Counted from the first letter of the stretch, positions 28,399 to 38,300 are shown. The stretch: 64,000 nt of DNA from Nonomuraea turcica (GCF_030718205.1 NZ_JAUZQF010000001.1:186001-250000), one strand, 5' to 3'. The notes: generated by a model from the sequence alone, not told the origin. Numbers and translations: made by a program.

Positions 28399-29502
28399 TC
28401 ACGGCAGCGTGCGCGCGTACGGGTCCCACTCCGCGGGAAGCGGCTCCGGCGCGGTCAGGCTCGAGGCGATCGGGCGGAACTCCGATCGTTCGCCGGAATC
28501 GGCGATGGCGACCATGAGCTCCAGCACGTGGTACGCCAGCTCACCGGACGCCCGATGCGCCGTGCCCGCGCGGATCGACCTGGCCATGTCCAGGACGCCG
28601 ATGCCGCGCCCGGCCGTGGTGCCGGACAGCGGCAGCTCCCGCCAGTCGGTGTCGTGCAGGCCGCGGGCCAGCAGCGGCCCCTCGAAGGTGTTCGGGTCGG
28701 GGAGCGACAGCGCGCCCTCGGTGCCGATGATCTCGATCATCCTGCGGTTGACGGCCGAGTCGAAGCTGAACGTGGCCGCCGCCGTGGCCGTGCCCGGGAA
28801 GTCGAGCAGGGCGTTGACGTGGGTCGGCACGTCCACCGGGAAGATCTTCCCTGCCTTCGGCCCCGAGCCGACGACCCGCTGGTCACGGGCCCTGCGGCTG
28901 TCCGCCGCCACTCGGGCGACGGGGCCGAGCAGGGACACCAGGGCGGTCAGGTAGTAGGGGCCGAGGTCGAACAGCGGCCCGCCGCCGGGCTGGTAGAAGA
29001 ACTCGGGGTTGGGATGCCAGGACTCCGGGCCGAGGCTCTGCGTGGCCGCCGTGACGGCGACCGGCTCGCCGATAACGCCCGAGCGCAGGGCGTGCACCGT
29101 GGACTGGAGCCCGGCGCCGAGGAAGGTGTCGGGGGCGCCGCCGACCCGCAGGCCGAGGTTGGCGGCCTCGGCCATGATCTTCGTTCCGTCGTCGGTGTTC
29201 ATGGCGAAGGGCTTCTCGCCGTACACGTGCTTGCCCGCGCGCAGCGACTCCAGCGCGACGGCCGCGTGCGCGGACGGGATGGTGAGGTTGACGACGATCT
29301 CGACCTCGGGCACGGCGAGCACCGTCCCGAGGTGGCCCGACACGGGGACGTCGTACTCCCGCGCGACCTCGGCGGCACGCTCGGCGTCGAGGTCCCCGAC
29401 GCCGAGCACGCGCACGTCGGGGAAGGCGGTGAGGTTGCGGAGGTACTGGCCACTGATGTTTCCGGCGCCGACCAGGGCGACGCCGACGGGGCCATGACTC
29501 AA
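28399..29502 (-). CDS. Gfo/Idh/MocA family oxidoreductase
   Basis: 367 residues from a TTG start inside a TTGA overlap with the preceding gene, with GGAGGG about 4 nt upstream. The Rossmann motif VALVGAGNISGQYL begins near residue 6, and GKHVYGEKPFAMN is the catalytic EKP block. Gfo/Idh/MocA enzymes oxidise sugars or inositols with NAD(P). It is the third gene of the xylose isomerase operon, so the substrate is likely a pentose or related polyol. The longer open frame upstream overlaps the isomerase gene and is not used. Confidence 0.88.
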   Translation of the reverse strand: MSHGPVGVALVGAGNISGQYLRNLTAFPDVRVLGVGDLDAERAAEVAREYDVPVSGHLGTVLAVPEVEIVVNLTIPSAHAAVALESLRAGKHVYGEKPFAMNTDDGTKIMAEAANLGLRVGGAPDTFLGAGLQSTVHALRSGVIGEPVAVTAATQSLGPESWHPNPEFFYQPGGGPLFDLGPYYLTALVSLLGPVARVAADSRRARDQRVVGSGPKAGKIFPVDVPTHVNALLDFPGTATAAATFSFDSAVNRRMIEIIGTEGALSLPDPNTFEGPLLARGLHDTDWRELPLSGTTAGRGIGVLDMARSIRAGTAHRASGELAYHVLELMVAIADSGERSEFRPIASSLTAPEPLPAEWDPYARTLP

Positions 29503-30242
29503 GAGCCCTCCAAGGAGGTGAGATAGGCGTGACTGTCCGCGAGAGCGGCGAAGATGTCGGTCGCGCACTCGTCGAGCTCGACGATGCGCCAGGCAGCGGG
29601 CGCGGCGGCCAGGATGCCGGGCACGGGCATGACGCCCTGGCCCACCGCGACGTGCGGCTCGCCCTTGACCACCGGCCCGTCCTTGACGTGCAGCGCCAGC
29701 GTGCGCTCGGCCAGGCGGCCGAGCAGGGCGGGCACGTCGGCGCCGCCCACGGCCGCCCAGTAGGTGTCGATCTCCAGGAAGACCTCGGGGGCGAGCAGGT
29801 CGGCCAGCACCTCGATGGCGTGCCGGCCCTCGACCCGCGGCTCGATCTCCCACCAGTGGTTGTGGTAGCCGATCCGCATGCCGTGCCCCGCCGCCTGCTC
29901 GGCCAGGCCGTTCAGCAGGTCGGCGGTGCGCTGGAGGCCGTCGCGGGTGGTGAACTCCTCCTCGGCGATGCCGCCGGGGAGGATCACCAGGTCGGTGCCG
30001 ACCGTGGCGATGGCGTCGAAGACCTTCGCGGGCTCCTGGCTGAGCAGCGCGTACGCGTGCGTGCTCGACACGCTCAGCCCCAGGTCGTCGGCCACCTGGC
30101 GGAAGCCCTTGGGGTCGGCCGTCGGGTCGTAGGGCTCCACCGCCTGGTAGCCGAGCTCCGCGATGCGCCGTAAGACGGCGTCGCGGTCGGCGGCCATCGC
30201 CTCCCTGACCGTGTAGAGCTGGACGCTGATGGGTTTGCTCAT
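29499..30242 (-). CDS. Sugar phosphate isomerase/epimerase (TIM barrel)
   Basis: 247 residues. This is an AP-endonuclease-2/xylose-isomerase-like TIM barrel: [11 protein letters not shown] at the N-terminus, [10 protein letters not shown] with metal-binding His/Glu, [14 protein letters not shown] and WRIVELDEC. It probably isomerises or epimerises a keto-sugar. It overlaps the genes on both sides by 4 bp and shares their operon. Confidence 0.87.
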   Translation of the reverse strand: MSKPISVQLYTVREAMAADRDAVLRRIAELGYQAVEPYDPTADPKGFRQVADDLGLSVSSTHAYALLSQEPAKVFDAIATVGTDLVILPGGIAEEEFTTRDGLQRTADLLNGLAEQAAGHGMRIGYHNHWWEIEPRVEGRHAIEVLADLLAPEVFLEIDTYWAAVGGADVPALLGRLAERTLALHVKDGPVVKGEPHVAVGQGVMPVPGILAAAPAAWRIVELDECATDIFAALADSHAYLTSLEGS

Positions 30243-31390
30243 CCACGTACCCCCATGAGGTGCTCGAGCGCGAGCTGGTTGAGCCGGGTGAAGTGGAAGC
30301 CGCGCAGGGCCGCCGCCTCGACGTCGAAGTCGTCCTTGGCCAGGTCCTGCCAGGTCTCACCCGCGGCCAGCGTGGGCTGGGCCAGCTCGTCCACGCGCGA
30401 GGCGCGGATGGCCTCCTGGACCTCGGGGTCCTGGCGGAACTTGGCGGCCTTGTCCTTGAGGATCAGGTAGGTGCGCATGTTCGCGGCGGCCGAGACCCAC
30501 ACGTCCTCGGGGTCGTCGGTACGCAGCGGCTTGTAGTCGAAGACCAGCGGGCCGTCGTAACCGTGCGACTCCAGCAGGTCCACCAGGAAGAACGCGCTCT
30601 TCAGATCGCCGTGCCCGAAGATCAGGTCCTGGTCGTACTTCGGGCCGTGCTGGCCGTTGAGGTCGATGTGGAAGAGCTTGCCGCGCCACAGGGCCTGGGC
30701 GATGCCGTGCACGAAGTTGAGCCCGGCCATCTGCTCGTGGCCGACCTCGGGGTTCACGCCCACCATCTCGGGGTGCTCCAGCTCGTTGATCAGGGCCAGG
30801 GCGTGGCCGATCGTGGGCAGGAGGATGTCGCCGCGGGGCTCGTTCGGCTTGGGCTCGATGGCGAAGCGGATGTCATAGCCCTTGTCGATGACGTACTGGC
30901 AGATGAGGTCCAGGCCCTCCTTGTAGCGGTCCATGGCGGCCTTGACGTCCTTGGCGGCGTCGGACTCGGCGCCCTCGCGCCCGCCCCAGCACACGTACGT
31001 CCGCGCGCCGAGCGAGGCGGCCAGGTCGAGGTTGCGCATGACCTTGCGCAGGGCGTAGCGGCGCACGTCGCGGTCGTTGCTGGTGAAGGCGCCGTCCTTG
31101 AACACCGGGTGGGTGAACAGGTTCGTGGTGGCCGCGGGGACCTTCATGCCGGTCTCGTCCAGGGCCTTCCTGAAGGCGGCGATGGCCTTGTCCCGGTCGG
31201 GCTCGACGGCGAGCAGGTCGTCGTCGTGGAAGCTGACGCCGTAGGCGCCCAGCTCGGCCAGGCGGTGCACGGTCTCCACCGGGTCGAGCGCGGGGCGGGA
31301 GGCGTCGCCGAACGGGTCGCGCGCCTGCCAGCCCACGGTCCACAGGCCGAAGGAGAAGCGGTCGTCCGGGGTCGGGGTGAATGCGGTCAT
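30239..31390 (-). CDS. xylA: Xylose isomerase
   Basis: 383 residues, normal for class I actinomycete XylA. Start ATG 31390 (an upstream ATG would add 13 residues). Signatures: SFHDDDL with catalytic His (about H55), [10 protein letters not shown], the metal ligands in [24 protein letters not shown] and [16 protein letters not shown]. It converts D-xylose to D-xylulose. First gene of a coupled operon with the sugar isomerase and the Gfo/Idh/MocA oxidoreductase, divergent from a ROK regulator. No xylulokinase gene is present here. Confidence 0.96.
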   Translation of the reverse strand: MTAFTPTPDDRFSFGLWTVGWQARDPFGDASRPALDPVETVHRLAELGAYGVSFHDDDLLAVEPDRDKAIAAFRKALDETGMKVPAATTNLFTHPVFKDGAFTSNDRDVRRYALRKVMRNLDLAASLGARTYVCWGGREGAESDAAKDVKAAMDRYKEGLDLICQYVIDKGYDIRFAIEPKPNEPRGDILLPTIGHALALINELEHPEMVGVNPEVGHEQMAGLNFVHGIAQALWRGKLFHIDLNGQHGPKYDQDLIFGHGDLKSAFFLVDLLESHGYDGPLVFDYKPLRTDDPEDVWVSAAANMRTYLILKDKAAKFRQDPEVQEAIRASRVDELAQPTLAAGETWQDLAKDDFDVEAAALRGFHFTRLNQLALEHLMGVRG

Positions 31391-31450
31391 TCGCGTGCGC
31401 TCCCTGATATTAGTCCATAATCTGTACATAATCCTGAGGAGGTGGATGGG
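31391..31450. promoter_or_regulatory. Divergent xylA / ROK regulator control region
   Basis: An AT-rich island in GC-rich DNA. It holds two CATAATC direct repeats 11 bp apart (31416 and 31427), TAATAT on the minus strand at 31407-31412 as a possible xylA -10, and AGGAGG at 31437-31442 for the regulator. The direct repeats, spaced one helical turn apart, may be the ROK operator. Confidence 0.55.
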
Positions 31451-32578
31451 GTGTCGTCAAGAGGTGTCCGGCATGATTCCATGCGTGCCCGTAACTTGGC
31501 CGTAGTACTCGGCGCCATCCACGGAACAGGACCTCACACCCGGGCCGCGCTCGCTGAGATGACCGGATTGACCAAGACCACCGTGTCGAGCCTGGTCGCG
31601 GACCTGCTGGAGGCGGGGGTGGTGACCGAGAGCGGCGCGGTGCGCGGCGGCGAGCGCGGTCGCCCCGGCGTGGCGGTGAGCCTGAGCGGCCACCGGGTGG
31701 CCACGCTCGGGCTGGAGATCAACATCGACTACCTGGCCGCCTGCGTCGTCGACCTCACCCGCACCGTACGGCTGCGCCGCACCCAGCCGGCCGACAACCG
31801 CAACTCGAACCCGGCGGAGATCCTGGAGCGGCTGCGCGACCTGGTGAAGGACACCACCGTCGAGGCCGAGTCGGCCGGGTTGCGGGTCATCGGCGCCGCC
31901 CTGGCCGTGCCGGGGACCGTGGAAGGCGGGGTACTGCGTCACGCGCCCCACCTGGGCTGGCGCGACGTGCGGGTCGACGACCTCACCATCGACAACGAGG
32001 CCAACCTGGCGGCGCTGGGCGAGCTGTGGTTTGGCTCGCGGGCCACGGACTTCCTGTACGTCTCCGGCGAGATCGGCATCGGAGCGGGGCTCGTCGTCGG
32101 CGGCACGGTGTTCCGCGGCACGTTCGGGCAGGCCGGCGAGCTGGGCCACGTCGTCGTCGTGCCCGACGGGCCCGCGTGCCGGTGCGGCGGGCGCGGCTGC
32201 CTGGAGGTGTACGCGGGACAGGACGCTCTGCTCGGCCCCCTGAACTCGGTGGCCGCGCTGGTGGCCCGCCTGGAGTCGGGTGAGCGGCGCGCGCTGGAGT
32301 CGTGCGAGCGCGCCGGGCACGCCCTCGGTGTGGCGCTCACCTCTGCGGTGCACCTGCTCGACCCCGGCAGGATCGTGCTCGGCGGGATCTTCGCCCCGCT
32401 GTTCCCCTGGCTGAAAGGTCCGGTGGCGGACGGGCTCGGGACCCGGCTCGGTCACATGCGCGGCACGCCGCCACCCCTCGTCGTCTCGGGGATCGGCGCG
32501 GACGCGGCGGTGCTGGGCGCGGCCGGGCTGGTCATCCAGCGGGTCCTCGCCGACCCCGCCGAGGTCCTCGGCCTCTAA
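31451..32578 (+). CDS. ROK family transcriptional regulator (XylR-type)
   Basis: 375 residues from GTG 31451, chosen because AGGAGG sits at optimal spacing; a GTG at 31442 abuts the same element. A winged HTH (about 20-75, [17 protein letters not shown]) precedes a ROK sugar-kinase-like domain with [11 protein letters not shown] and the zinc motif [13 protein letters not shown] repressors of this type respond to xylose or glucose. Divergent from xylA, so most likely its repressor. Confidence 0.9.
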   Translation: MSSRGVRHDSMRARNLAVVLGAIHGTGPHTRAALAEMTGLTKTTVSSLVADLLEAGVVTESGAVRGGERGRPGVAVSLSGHRVATLGLEINIDYLAACVVDLTRTVRLRRTQPADNRNSNPAEILERLRDLVKDTTVEAESAGLRVIGAALAVPGTVEGGVLRHAPHLGWRDVRVDDLTIDNEANLAALGELWFGSRATDFLYVSGEIGIGAGLVVGGTVFRGTFGQAGELGHVVVVPDGPACRCGGRGCLEVYAGQDALLGPLNSVAALVARLESGERRALESCERAGHALGVALTSAVHLLDPGRIVLGGIFAPLFPWLKGPVADGLGTRLGHMRGTPPPLVVSGIGADAAVLGAAGLVIQRVLADPAEVLGL

Positions 32579-32587
32579 CATGTCGCC

Positions 32588-33031
32588 ATGCTGGTGATCG
32601 AGGAGCGCACCGCCGACGACGGCGAGCTGGCCGCGTTGCTGGACGCGGCGTTCGCGGAACTGGTCGCCCGGTACGGGCCCGACGGGCGTTCGCAGGTCAA
32701 GGAAGGGGCCAGATATCTCGTGGCGTCCGTGGCCGGCACGGCCGTCGGATGCGGCGCCGTCCAACCCGTGGACGCTGTCACAGCGGAGCTCAAGCGGATG
32801 TTCGTGATCCCGGGGCGGCGCGGCCAGGGCATCGCCACGTCACTGCTGTCGGCGCTGGAGGACCTGGCCCGCGAGTTGGGTTACCGGCGGCTGCGCCTGG
32901 CTACCGGCGTGCGGCAACCCGAGGCCATCGCGCTCTACGAGCGGTGCGCGTACACGCTCACCGAGCCGTACGGCAAGTACGTGGACGCGCCCCTGACCCG
33001 CTGCTACCAGAAGGCGCTGGCTGGACCGTGA
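32588..33031 (+). CDS. GNAT family N-acetyltransferase
   Basis: 147 residues. Acetyl-CoA-binding motif RRGQGIATSLLSALE, preceded by the MFVIPG strand and followed by LATGVRQPEAIALYERCAY, the usual GNAT C-terminal block. Substrate unknown. It starts 9 bp after the ROK gene and may be cotranscribed. Confidence 0.88.
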   Translation: MLVIEERTADDGELAALLDAAFAELVARYGPDGRSQVKEGARYLVASVAGTAVGCGAVQPVDAVTAELKRMFVIPGRRGQGIATSLLSALEDLARELGYRRLRLATGVRQPEAIALYERCAYTLTEPYGKYVDAPLTRCYQKALAGP

Positions 33032-33043
33032 CGCCAGGCCCAA

Positions 33044-33919
33044 TCAGACCGGTTGCCTGATGCTCTCGAAGATCCGGGCGAAGCCCTCCCTGCCGTGGCC
33101 CGCGTCGATCTGGCGTTGGATGAGCCGCTGGACCATGGCGACCACCTCGGTGCTGATGCCCTGGTCGGAGCTGGCGGCCAGGAGGTGGCCGAGATCGGAG
33201 AACTCGAGGCTCTGCTGCCCTTCAACGGTGTAGTCCCCGCCGTCGATGACCGCGGCGAACCCTTGGAACCCGCCGGTCATGGCGGTCAGCCAAGGCGCGG
33301 CCATGCCGGCGAACTCGCGCGCCGTCACCCCGGCCGGCGCCACCATGGCGGCGCCGTGCACGAATCCGGCGAACATGACGTACATGCCCGCAAGGAGCGC
33401 GAGGTCGTACAGGGACGCCAGCCCGGCGTCCTCCCCGAAATAGGTGCTGGTTCCCCACTGGTCGAGCAGCGGCTTGTACTGCTGGAAGACATCGGCCGAT
33501 CCGCTGTAGAGGATCGATGACCCGGGCTGGCCGATCATGTGCGGTACGGCCATGATGCCGCCGTCCAGATACGCGACGCCGGCAGCGGCGGCCCAGGCGG
33601 CCAATTCCCGTGACTGAGCCGGTGACGTCGTGGTGACGTTGATCAAGGTTCGTCCGGCCAGGTCCTCGGAGAGCGGATCAAGCACCTCGTGGACCGACGC
33701 GTGGTCCAGCAGGCATGCGATCACCAGCCCACTGGCCCCGACCGCGTCGCCGGCCGTGGCGGCGGCCTTCGCGCCCTGCGCGACGAGATCATCCGCCTTC
33801 CCCGCCGAGCGGTTCCAGATCGTTGTCGCGTATCCGGCCTTCACCAAGGCGCCTGCGAGAGCGCCGCCCATCGCGCCCAGCCCGAGAACACTCACCTGGA
33901 CGCTGTCGTTGGTCGTCAT
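33044..33919 (-). CDS. NAD(P)-dependent oxidoreductase, imine-reductase-like
   Basis: 291 residues. N-terminal Rossmann VLGLGAMGGALAGAL, GY-x-TTIWNRS for NADP binding, and a C-terminal helical dimerisation domain with LASLYDLALLAGMYVMFAG, where imine reductases carry their active-site Asp or Tyr. It fits the beta-hydroxyacid dehydrogenase/IRED superfamily. Divergent from an HxlR regulator that probably controls it. Confidence 0.85.
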   Translation of the reverse strand: MTTNDSVQVSVLGLGAMGGALAGALVKAGYATTIWNRSAGKADDLVAQGAKAAATAGDAVGASGLVIACLLDHASVHEVLDPLSEDLAGRTLINVTTTSPAQSRELAAWAAAAGVAYLDGGIMAVPHMIGQPGSSILYSGSADVFQQYKPLLDQWGTSTYFGEDAGLASLYDLALLAGMYVMFAGFVHGAAMVAPAGVTAREFAGMAAPWLTAMTGGFQGFAAVIDGGDYTVEGQQSLEFSDLGHLLAASSDQGISTEVVAMVQRLIQRQIDAGHGREGFARIFESIRQPV

Positions 33920-33977
33920 GTACGGATTCCCCCTCGTGATTCGTCGTTCGACTAGATCCTCTCCGCTGCCGGTAGAG

Positions 33978-34008
33978 TTGACCAGTACGGACTATTTAGT
34001 CAGGTACT
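33978..34008. promoter_or_regulatory. Probable HxlR operator and divergent promoter
   Basis: A TTGACC hexamer (33978-33983) runs into a nested dyad: outer AGTAC...GTACT and inner GACT-ATTT-AGTC (33984-34008). It lies between the divergent reductase and HxlR genes, the usual place for an HxlR operator. Confidence 0.55.
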
Positions 34009-34039
34009 CACCTTCTGGTAAGTGCGTCTTGGAGGGCGG

Positions 34040-34393
34040 ATGGCGACATCAGCACGGAGTGGTCCCTACTTCTGCGGCATCGACGCGGCGATGGACGTGG
34101 TCGCCGGCAAGTGGAAGTCGCTGATCCTCTGGGAGCTGCACAACTACGGGACCCGTCGCTTCGCCGAGCTCCGGCGCGGCCTGCCGGGCGTCAGCGAGAA
34201 GATGCTGATTCAGCATCTGCGGGAGATGGAAGAAGACGGGCTCGTCCATCGTGAGGTCTATCGCGAGGTGCCGCCGAAGGTGGAATATTCCCTGACAGAG
34301 CAGGGCGTCTCGCTCAACGCCGCCCTTGCCCCCTTGGGAGAATGGGGCGGCGAACGCATGCGGCGGATCGGCGCGGAAAGGGTGGCTCACTAG
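34040..34393 (+). CDS. HxlR family transcriptional regulator
   Basis: 117 residues from ATG 34040 (GGAGGG upstream; an ATG-like start at 34022 lacks this). Cys18 in YFCGIDAAMDVVAGKWK, the winged HTH RRFAELRRGLPGVSEKMLIQHLREME and the wing VPPKVEYSLTEQG are typical. HxlR proteins sense aldehydes or oxidants, sometimes through that N-terminal Cys. Likely regulates the divergent imine-reductase-like gene. Confidence 0.9.
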   Translation: MATSARSGPYFCGIDAAMDVVAGKWKSLILWELHNYGTRRFAELRRGLPGVSEKMLIQHLREMEEDGLVHREVYREVPPKVEYSLTEQGVSLNAALAPLGEWGGERMRRIGAERVAH

Positions 34394-34482
34394 GAGTCCC
34401 AGCGCATACCAAGCCGGTACCAAGAGAAGAGTCAGAGCGGCGGCGCACGCTGGTGCCCTACCCAAAGAGGAGGAGCATCACG

Positions 34483-35118
34483 ATGGCGCCCAACCTGCTC
34501 GGAATCCGTCTCGCCCACCGCGCCATGCGCGGCGACGCCCGCCGTCTGGCCAGGTTGATGGACCGGCTCGCGACCGGCGACGAGCCGGCCGACGCGGCCA
34601 GGCTCACCGCGATCGCCACGTTCGCCACCAAGCTGTGCGACGGCATCCACCATCACCACCAGGCCGAGGACGCCGTGTTGTGGCCGGTCATCGCACGTTC
34701 GGCCGGCGCCGAGGTGGACCTGAGCGACCTGAGCGACGACCACGCCCAGCTGGAGCGGCTGCTGGAGGAGATCAGCTGGTTCGCCACCCGGCTCGGCAAG
34801 GACCCGGTGGCCGCCAAGCGGATGGCCGCGGCCCTCGGCACCCTCGCCGACCTGCTGGACGAGCACATCGAGCAGGAGGAACGCCTGCTCTTCCCGATCA
34901 TCGCCAAATACGTGTCCGAGCCGGACTGGAACACGGTCGAGAACGCCGTGAGCAAGGACGGCGACCTCGGCTTCGACCTGCCGCGGATCGGCCAGTACGC
35001 GCGCCCCGACGAGCTGGCCGAGCTCCGAAGGGTGGCGGGGCCGGTGCTGGCGCTCCTGCTCGCGCTGCTGAACCGCGGGCACCGGCGCCGCCAGAAGCTG
35101 ATCTTCGGCGCGGCGTGA
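34483..35118 (+). CDS. Hemerythrin HHE domain protein
   Basis: 211 residues from ATG 34483 (GAGGAGGAG upstream; longer upstream frames are not supported). The metal ligands fit the HHE pattern: an N-terminal H in RLAHRAMRGD, GIHHHHQAEDAVLWP with H and E, DDHAQLE, and DEHIEQEERLLFP. Such proteins bind a di-iron centre and oxygen or nitric oxide. A short hydrophobic LALLLALLNRG near the C-terminus may be an amphipathic anchor. Cytoplasmic. Confidence 0.88.
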   Translation: MAPNLLGIRLAHRAMRGDARRLARLMDRLATGDEPADAARLTAIATFATKLCDGIHHHHQAEDAVLWPVIARSAGAEVDLSDLSDDHAQLERLLEEISWFATRLGKDPVAAKRMAAALGTLADLLDEHIEQEERLLFPIIAKYVSEPDWNTVENAVSKDGDLGFDLPRIGQYARPDELAELRRVAGPVLALLLALLNRGHRRRQKLIFGAA

Positions 35119-35205
35119 CGCCGACCGGCGCCGTCCAGCTCGCCCGCGCGCCCGCCGCCGGCGCGCCTTGCCGCGGGTGGTCGGTTCGTCGTCTCCTCCC
35201 CTTTC

Positions 35206-38200
35206 GTGAGCGTTCACGGCCTGGCCAGTGTGGGGCGGTGTGATCGCGAGGTGTTCTCACCCCGTTTATGGCTCGCTGTCGCTCTGGCCGGCGTGACCGT
35301 CGGCGTCATGCCGGCCGAAGCCACCGCCATCACGAAGGTCTCCGACCCCGTCCGCCACGTCGACCCGCTGATCGGCTCGGCCAACGGCGGCAACACCTAC
35401 CCCGGCGCCGTGCTCCCGTTCGGGATGATGTCCTGGAGCCCGACCAACACGGCCGGCGACCAGACGAACGCCGCAGGCTCCAACGGCTACTCCTACAACA
35501 CGCCGCGGGTGCGCGGCTTCGCGTTGACGCACGTCAACGGGGCCGGCTGTCACCCGGGCGCGGCCGGAGACATCCCCATCATGCCGTACGCCGGCGAGGT
35601 CGCCTCGTCACCGACGGCCGACACCACCGACGCGATCTACGCCGGCACCTTCAGCCACGACAAGGAGACCGCGCGGCCCGGCCGGTACACCGTCACGCTG
35701 GACTCCGGCGTCCAAGCAGACCTGTCGGTCACCACCCGGGCGGGCGTCGGCGAGTTCACCTTCCCGCGGAACTCGCCGGGCAACCTGCTGTTCCGGGTGT
35801 CCAACTCGCTCAACGGCAGCGAGGACGCCGAGATCACCATCGACCCCGCCACCCGTACCGTGACCGGCTCGGTGCTGACCGGCGCGTTCTGCGGCCGCCG
35901 CGCCAACGGCGGGGTGAACAACAGGAAGAGCTACTACCGCCTGCATTTCGTCGCCACCTTCGACCGCGCCTTCTCCGGCACCGGTACGTGGGTCAACGGC
36001 GAGCTGAGGCCCGGCGGCACGACGGCGAGCGGTGGGGAGGGCTACGCGACCGGCGCCGACCGTGCCGGGCGCGGCTCGGGCGGATACGTCACTTTCGACA
36101 CCGCCGCGGACGCCGACGTACGCGTGAAGATCGGCATCTCGTACACCAGCCTGGACGCCGCCAAGCAGAATCTGTCCCGGGAGTTGACGCCCAAGGACTC
36201 CGTGGACTCCGTGGCCGAGCGAGCCGGCCGTGCCTGGACGCAGCGGCTGCGTTCGATCGAGGTCGCCGGTGGCTCCCCCGACCAGCTCACCACCTTCTAC
36301 ACCGCCCTCTACCACGCGTATCTGCAGCCCAACATCACCAGCGACGTCGCGGGCACGTACCCGGGCAGCGACGGGAAGGTGCACCGGCTGGTCCCCGGGC
36401 AGCGCGCCCAGTACGGCAACTTCTCCGGCTGGGACCAATACCGCGCCCACACCCAGCTGCTCGCGCTGCTCGAACCGCGGGTGGCCGGCGACTACGCGCA
36501 ATCGCTCTTCAACCTCGCGCGGCAGAACGGCGGCGTGTGGGACCGCTGGGTGCACGTCAACGGCCCCACCCACGTGATGACCGGCGACCCGTCGGCCCCG
36601 GCACTCGCGGGTTTCCACGCGCTCGGCGTACGGAACTTCGACGTGCGCGGCGCCTTCGACTCCCTGGTCCAGCAGGCCACCGTGCCGCACCCGTCCGGGC
36701 TGTCCGACAAGGGCTGCCCGGGACAGTGCGAGGGCCAGCGTCCCAACCTGGCCGAATACCTGCGACTCGGGTACGCGCCCCAGGACACCTGCCACTGCTG
36801 GGGCGGCGCCGCGGAGACGCTGGAGGACTCGGCCGCCGACTTCGCCCTCGCCGACTGGGCCGGACGGCTCGGCCGCGACGCCGAGCACGACACGCTGATG
36901 ACGCGGGCGAGCTGGTGGCGCAACACGTTCAACCCGTCGGCCGGGGCCGAGGGCGGCTACCAGCAGGCGCGCAAGGCCGACGGCAGCTGGCTGTGGCCGT
37001 TCTCCCCGACCTCCGACGCCGGCTTCGCCCAGGGCACGAGCGCGACCTACACCTGGATGGTTCCGCACGACGTGTCGGGCCTCGCCGCGGCCATGGGCGG
37101 CAGGGAACGTGCCGCGCAACGCCTCGACGCCTTCTTCCACCGCGCGGACGGCTCGTGGGCGACCGGCGGCGACGGCTTCCGCTACGACCCCACCAACGAG
37201 CCCGGCATCCACACCCCCTGGCTGTACAACGCGCTCGGCCGACCGTGGCAGACCCAGGAGACCGTACGCGCCATGGCGTCCCTGGTCTACAAGACCGGCC
37301 CCGGCGGCCTGCCCGGCAACGACGATCTCGGCACCATGTCGTCCTGGTACGTCTTCGCCGCCCTGGGCATGTACCCGCAGACACCGAGCCGGGCCGAGAT
37401 GCTGCTGTCGAGCCCGATGTTCCCCAAGGCGTGGATCAAGCGCGACGGCGGGCCCACGATCACGGTGGCCGCCCCGCAAGCCGGCCCCGACGCGATCTAC
37501 ATCCAGGACGTCCGCGTGAACGGCCGCCCGCACAGCCGCTCGTGGCTGCCGGAGTCCTTGCTCAACAAGGGCGGCGACGTGGTGGTCAACGTCGGCACGA
37601 CGCCCGACAAGTCCTGGGCCACGGCACCCGCCGATCTCCCGGTGGACCACGTGCCCGCCGCCACCGCCCCGATACCCAACCTCCCTGAGTCCTGCGTGCC
37701 GCAGGGTTCGCACTGCCTGCACAACCTGCAGTACGACGTCGACGGAGTGGCCACGGCGGACGCCAAGTCCCAAGGCAACCTGGACGGGAAGGGCTGGAGC
37801 TTCCCTGCCGAGCAACTGCCGGAGCCCGGCACCCGTACCGTGGGCGGCGCCACCTACCTCGTGCCCGGCACCAAGGGAACGTCCGGCAACTTCCACAGCC
37901 TCCGAGGCCAGCGGACGTACCTGACCCCGGGCCGCTACCAGGCTCTGGACCTGCTCGTCACGGCCGTGAACGGCGACCAGCGGACCGACGTCACGATCAC
38001 GTACGCGGACGGCACCACCTCGATTGTTCCGCTGAAGGTGACCGACTGGGCGAGCACCGCACCGCACTTCGGCGAGGAGTCCGTGATCACCGCCGACACC
38101 CGCTACAACGTCAACGGCACCGCGGACGGGCGGAAGGTGACCATCTGGCATGTGAGTGTGCCACTCGACCCGGCCCGCGAGGCGGCGTCCTTCACCAGCC

Positions 38201-38247
38201 CAGCGACACCCAACATCAAGATCTTCGCCCTCAGCGGTCGTACCTGA
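35206..38247 (+). CDS. Secreted GH92 alpha-mannosidase
   Basis: Up to 1013 residues; GTG starts at 35206, 35230 and 35251 are all in frame, none with a strong ribosome-binding site, and the last gives a standard signal peptide (LWLAVALAGVTVGVMPAEATA). The GH92 fold starts at VDPLIGSANGGNTYPGAVLPFG. The acid-bearing block is CHCWGGAAETLEDSAADFA and the base-bearing block is LPGNDDLGTMSSWYVFAALG. After about residue 800 an extra C-terminal beta-rich domain, perhaps carbohydrate-binding, runs to ALSGRT. GH92 enzymes are exo-alpha-mannosidases on mannans or N-glycans. Exported, calcium-dependent by family. Confidence 0.93.
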   Translation: MSVHGLASVGRCDREVFSPRLWLAVALAGVTVGVMPAEATAITKVSDPVRHVDPLIGSANGGNTYPGAVLPFGMMSWSPTNTAGDQTNAAGSNGYSYNTPRVRGFALTHVNGAGCHPGAAGDIPIMPYAGEVASSPTADTTDAIYAGTFSHDKETARPGRYTVTLDSGVQADLSVTTRAGVGEFTFPRNSPGNLLFRVSNSLNGSEDAEITIDPATRTVTGSVLTGAFCGRRANGGVNNRKSYYRLHFVATFDRAFSGTGTWVNGELRPGGTTASGGEGYATGADRAGRGSGGYVTFDTAADADVRVKIGISYTSLDAAKQNLSRELTPKDSVDSVAERAGRAWTQRLRSIEVAGGSPDQLTTFYTALYHAYLQPNITSDVAGTYPGSDGKVHRLVPGQRAQYGNFSGWDQYRAHTQLLALLEPRVAGDYAQSLFNLARQNGGVWDRWVHVNGPTHVMTGDPSAPALAGFHALGVRNFDVRGAFDSLVQQATVPHPSGLSDKGCPGQCEGQRPNLAEYLRLGYAPQDTCHCWGGAAETLEDSAADFALADWAGRLGRDAEHDTLMTRASWWRNTFNPSAGAEGGYQQARKADGSWLWPFSPTSDAGFAQGTSATYTWMVPHDVSGLAAAMGGRERAAQRLDAFFHRADGSWATGGDGFRYDPTNEPGIHTPWLYNALGRPWQTQETVRAMASLVYKTGPGGLPGNDDLGTMSSWYVFAALGMYPQTPSRAEMLLSSPMFPKAWIKRDGGPTITVAAPQAGPDAIYIQDVRVNGRPHSRSWLPESLLNKGGDVVVNVGTTPDKSWATAPADLPVDHVPAATAPIPNLPESCVPQGSHCLHNLQYDVDGVATADAKSQGNLDGKGWSFPAEQLPEPGTRTVGGATYLVPGTKGTSGNFHSLRGQRTYLTPGRYQALDLLVTAVNGDQRTDVTITYADGTTSIVPLKVTDWASTAPHFGEESVITADTRYNVNGTADGRKVTIWHVSVPLDPAREAASFTSPATPNIKIFALSGRT

Positions 38248-38256
38248 GCCGATCAC

Positions 38257-38300
38257 CGGCCCGCCCGCGTGACAGCGGCACGCGGGCGGGCCGCTGTCAC
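38257..38300. terminator. Convergent terminator with two mutually exclusive stems
   Basis: A 15-bp stem CGGCCCGCCCGCGTG and its complement (38257-38293, 7-nt loop) lies between the convergent GH92 and PQQ-dehydrogenase genes. An alternative 10-bp stem GTGACAGCGG/CCGCTGTCAC (38269-38300) overlaps it and reaches into the stop of the second gene, so only one can form at a time. Confidence 0.8.

Noticed and set aside
28399..30360. A 653-residue fusion of the isomerase and oxidoreductase regions
   Set aside because: The N-terminal part is an out-of-frame reading of the TIM-barrel gene; a TTG with a good ribosome-binding site at 29502 explains the oxidoreductase alone.
35608..38256. 882-codon minus-strand frame opposite the GH92 gene
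   Set aside because: Shadow frame of a well-supported enzyme; no motifs or ribosome-binding site.
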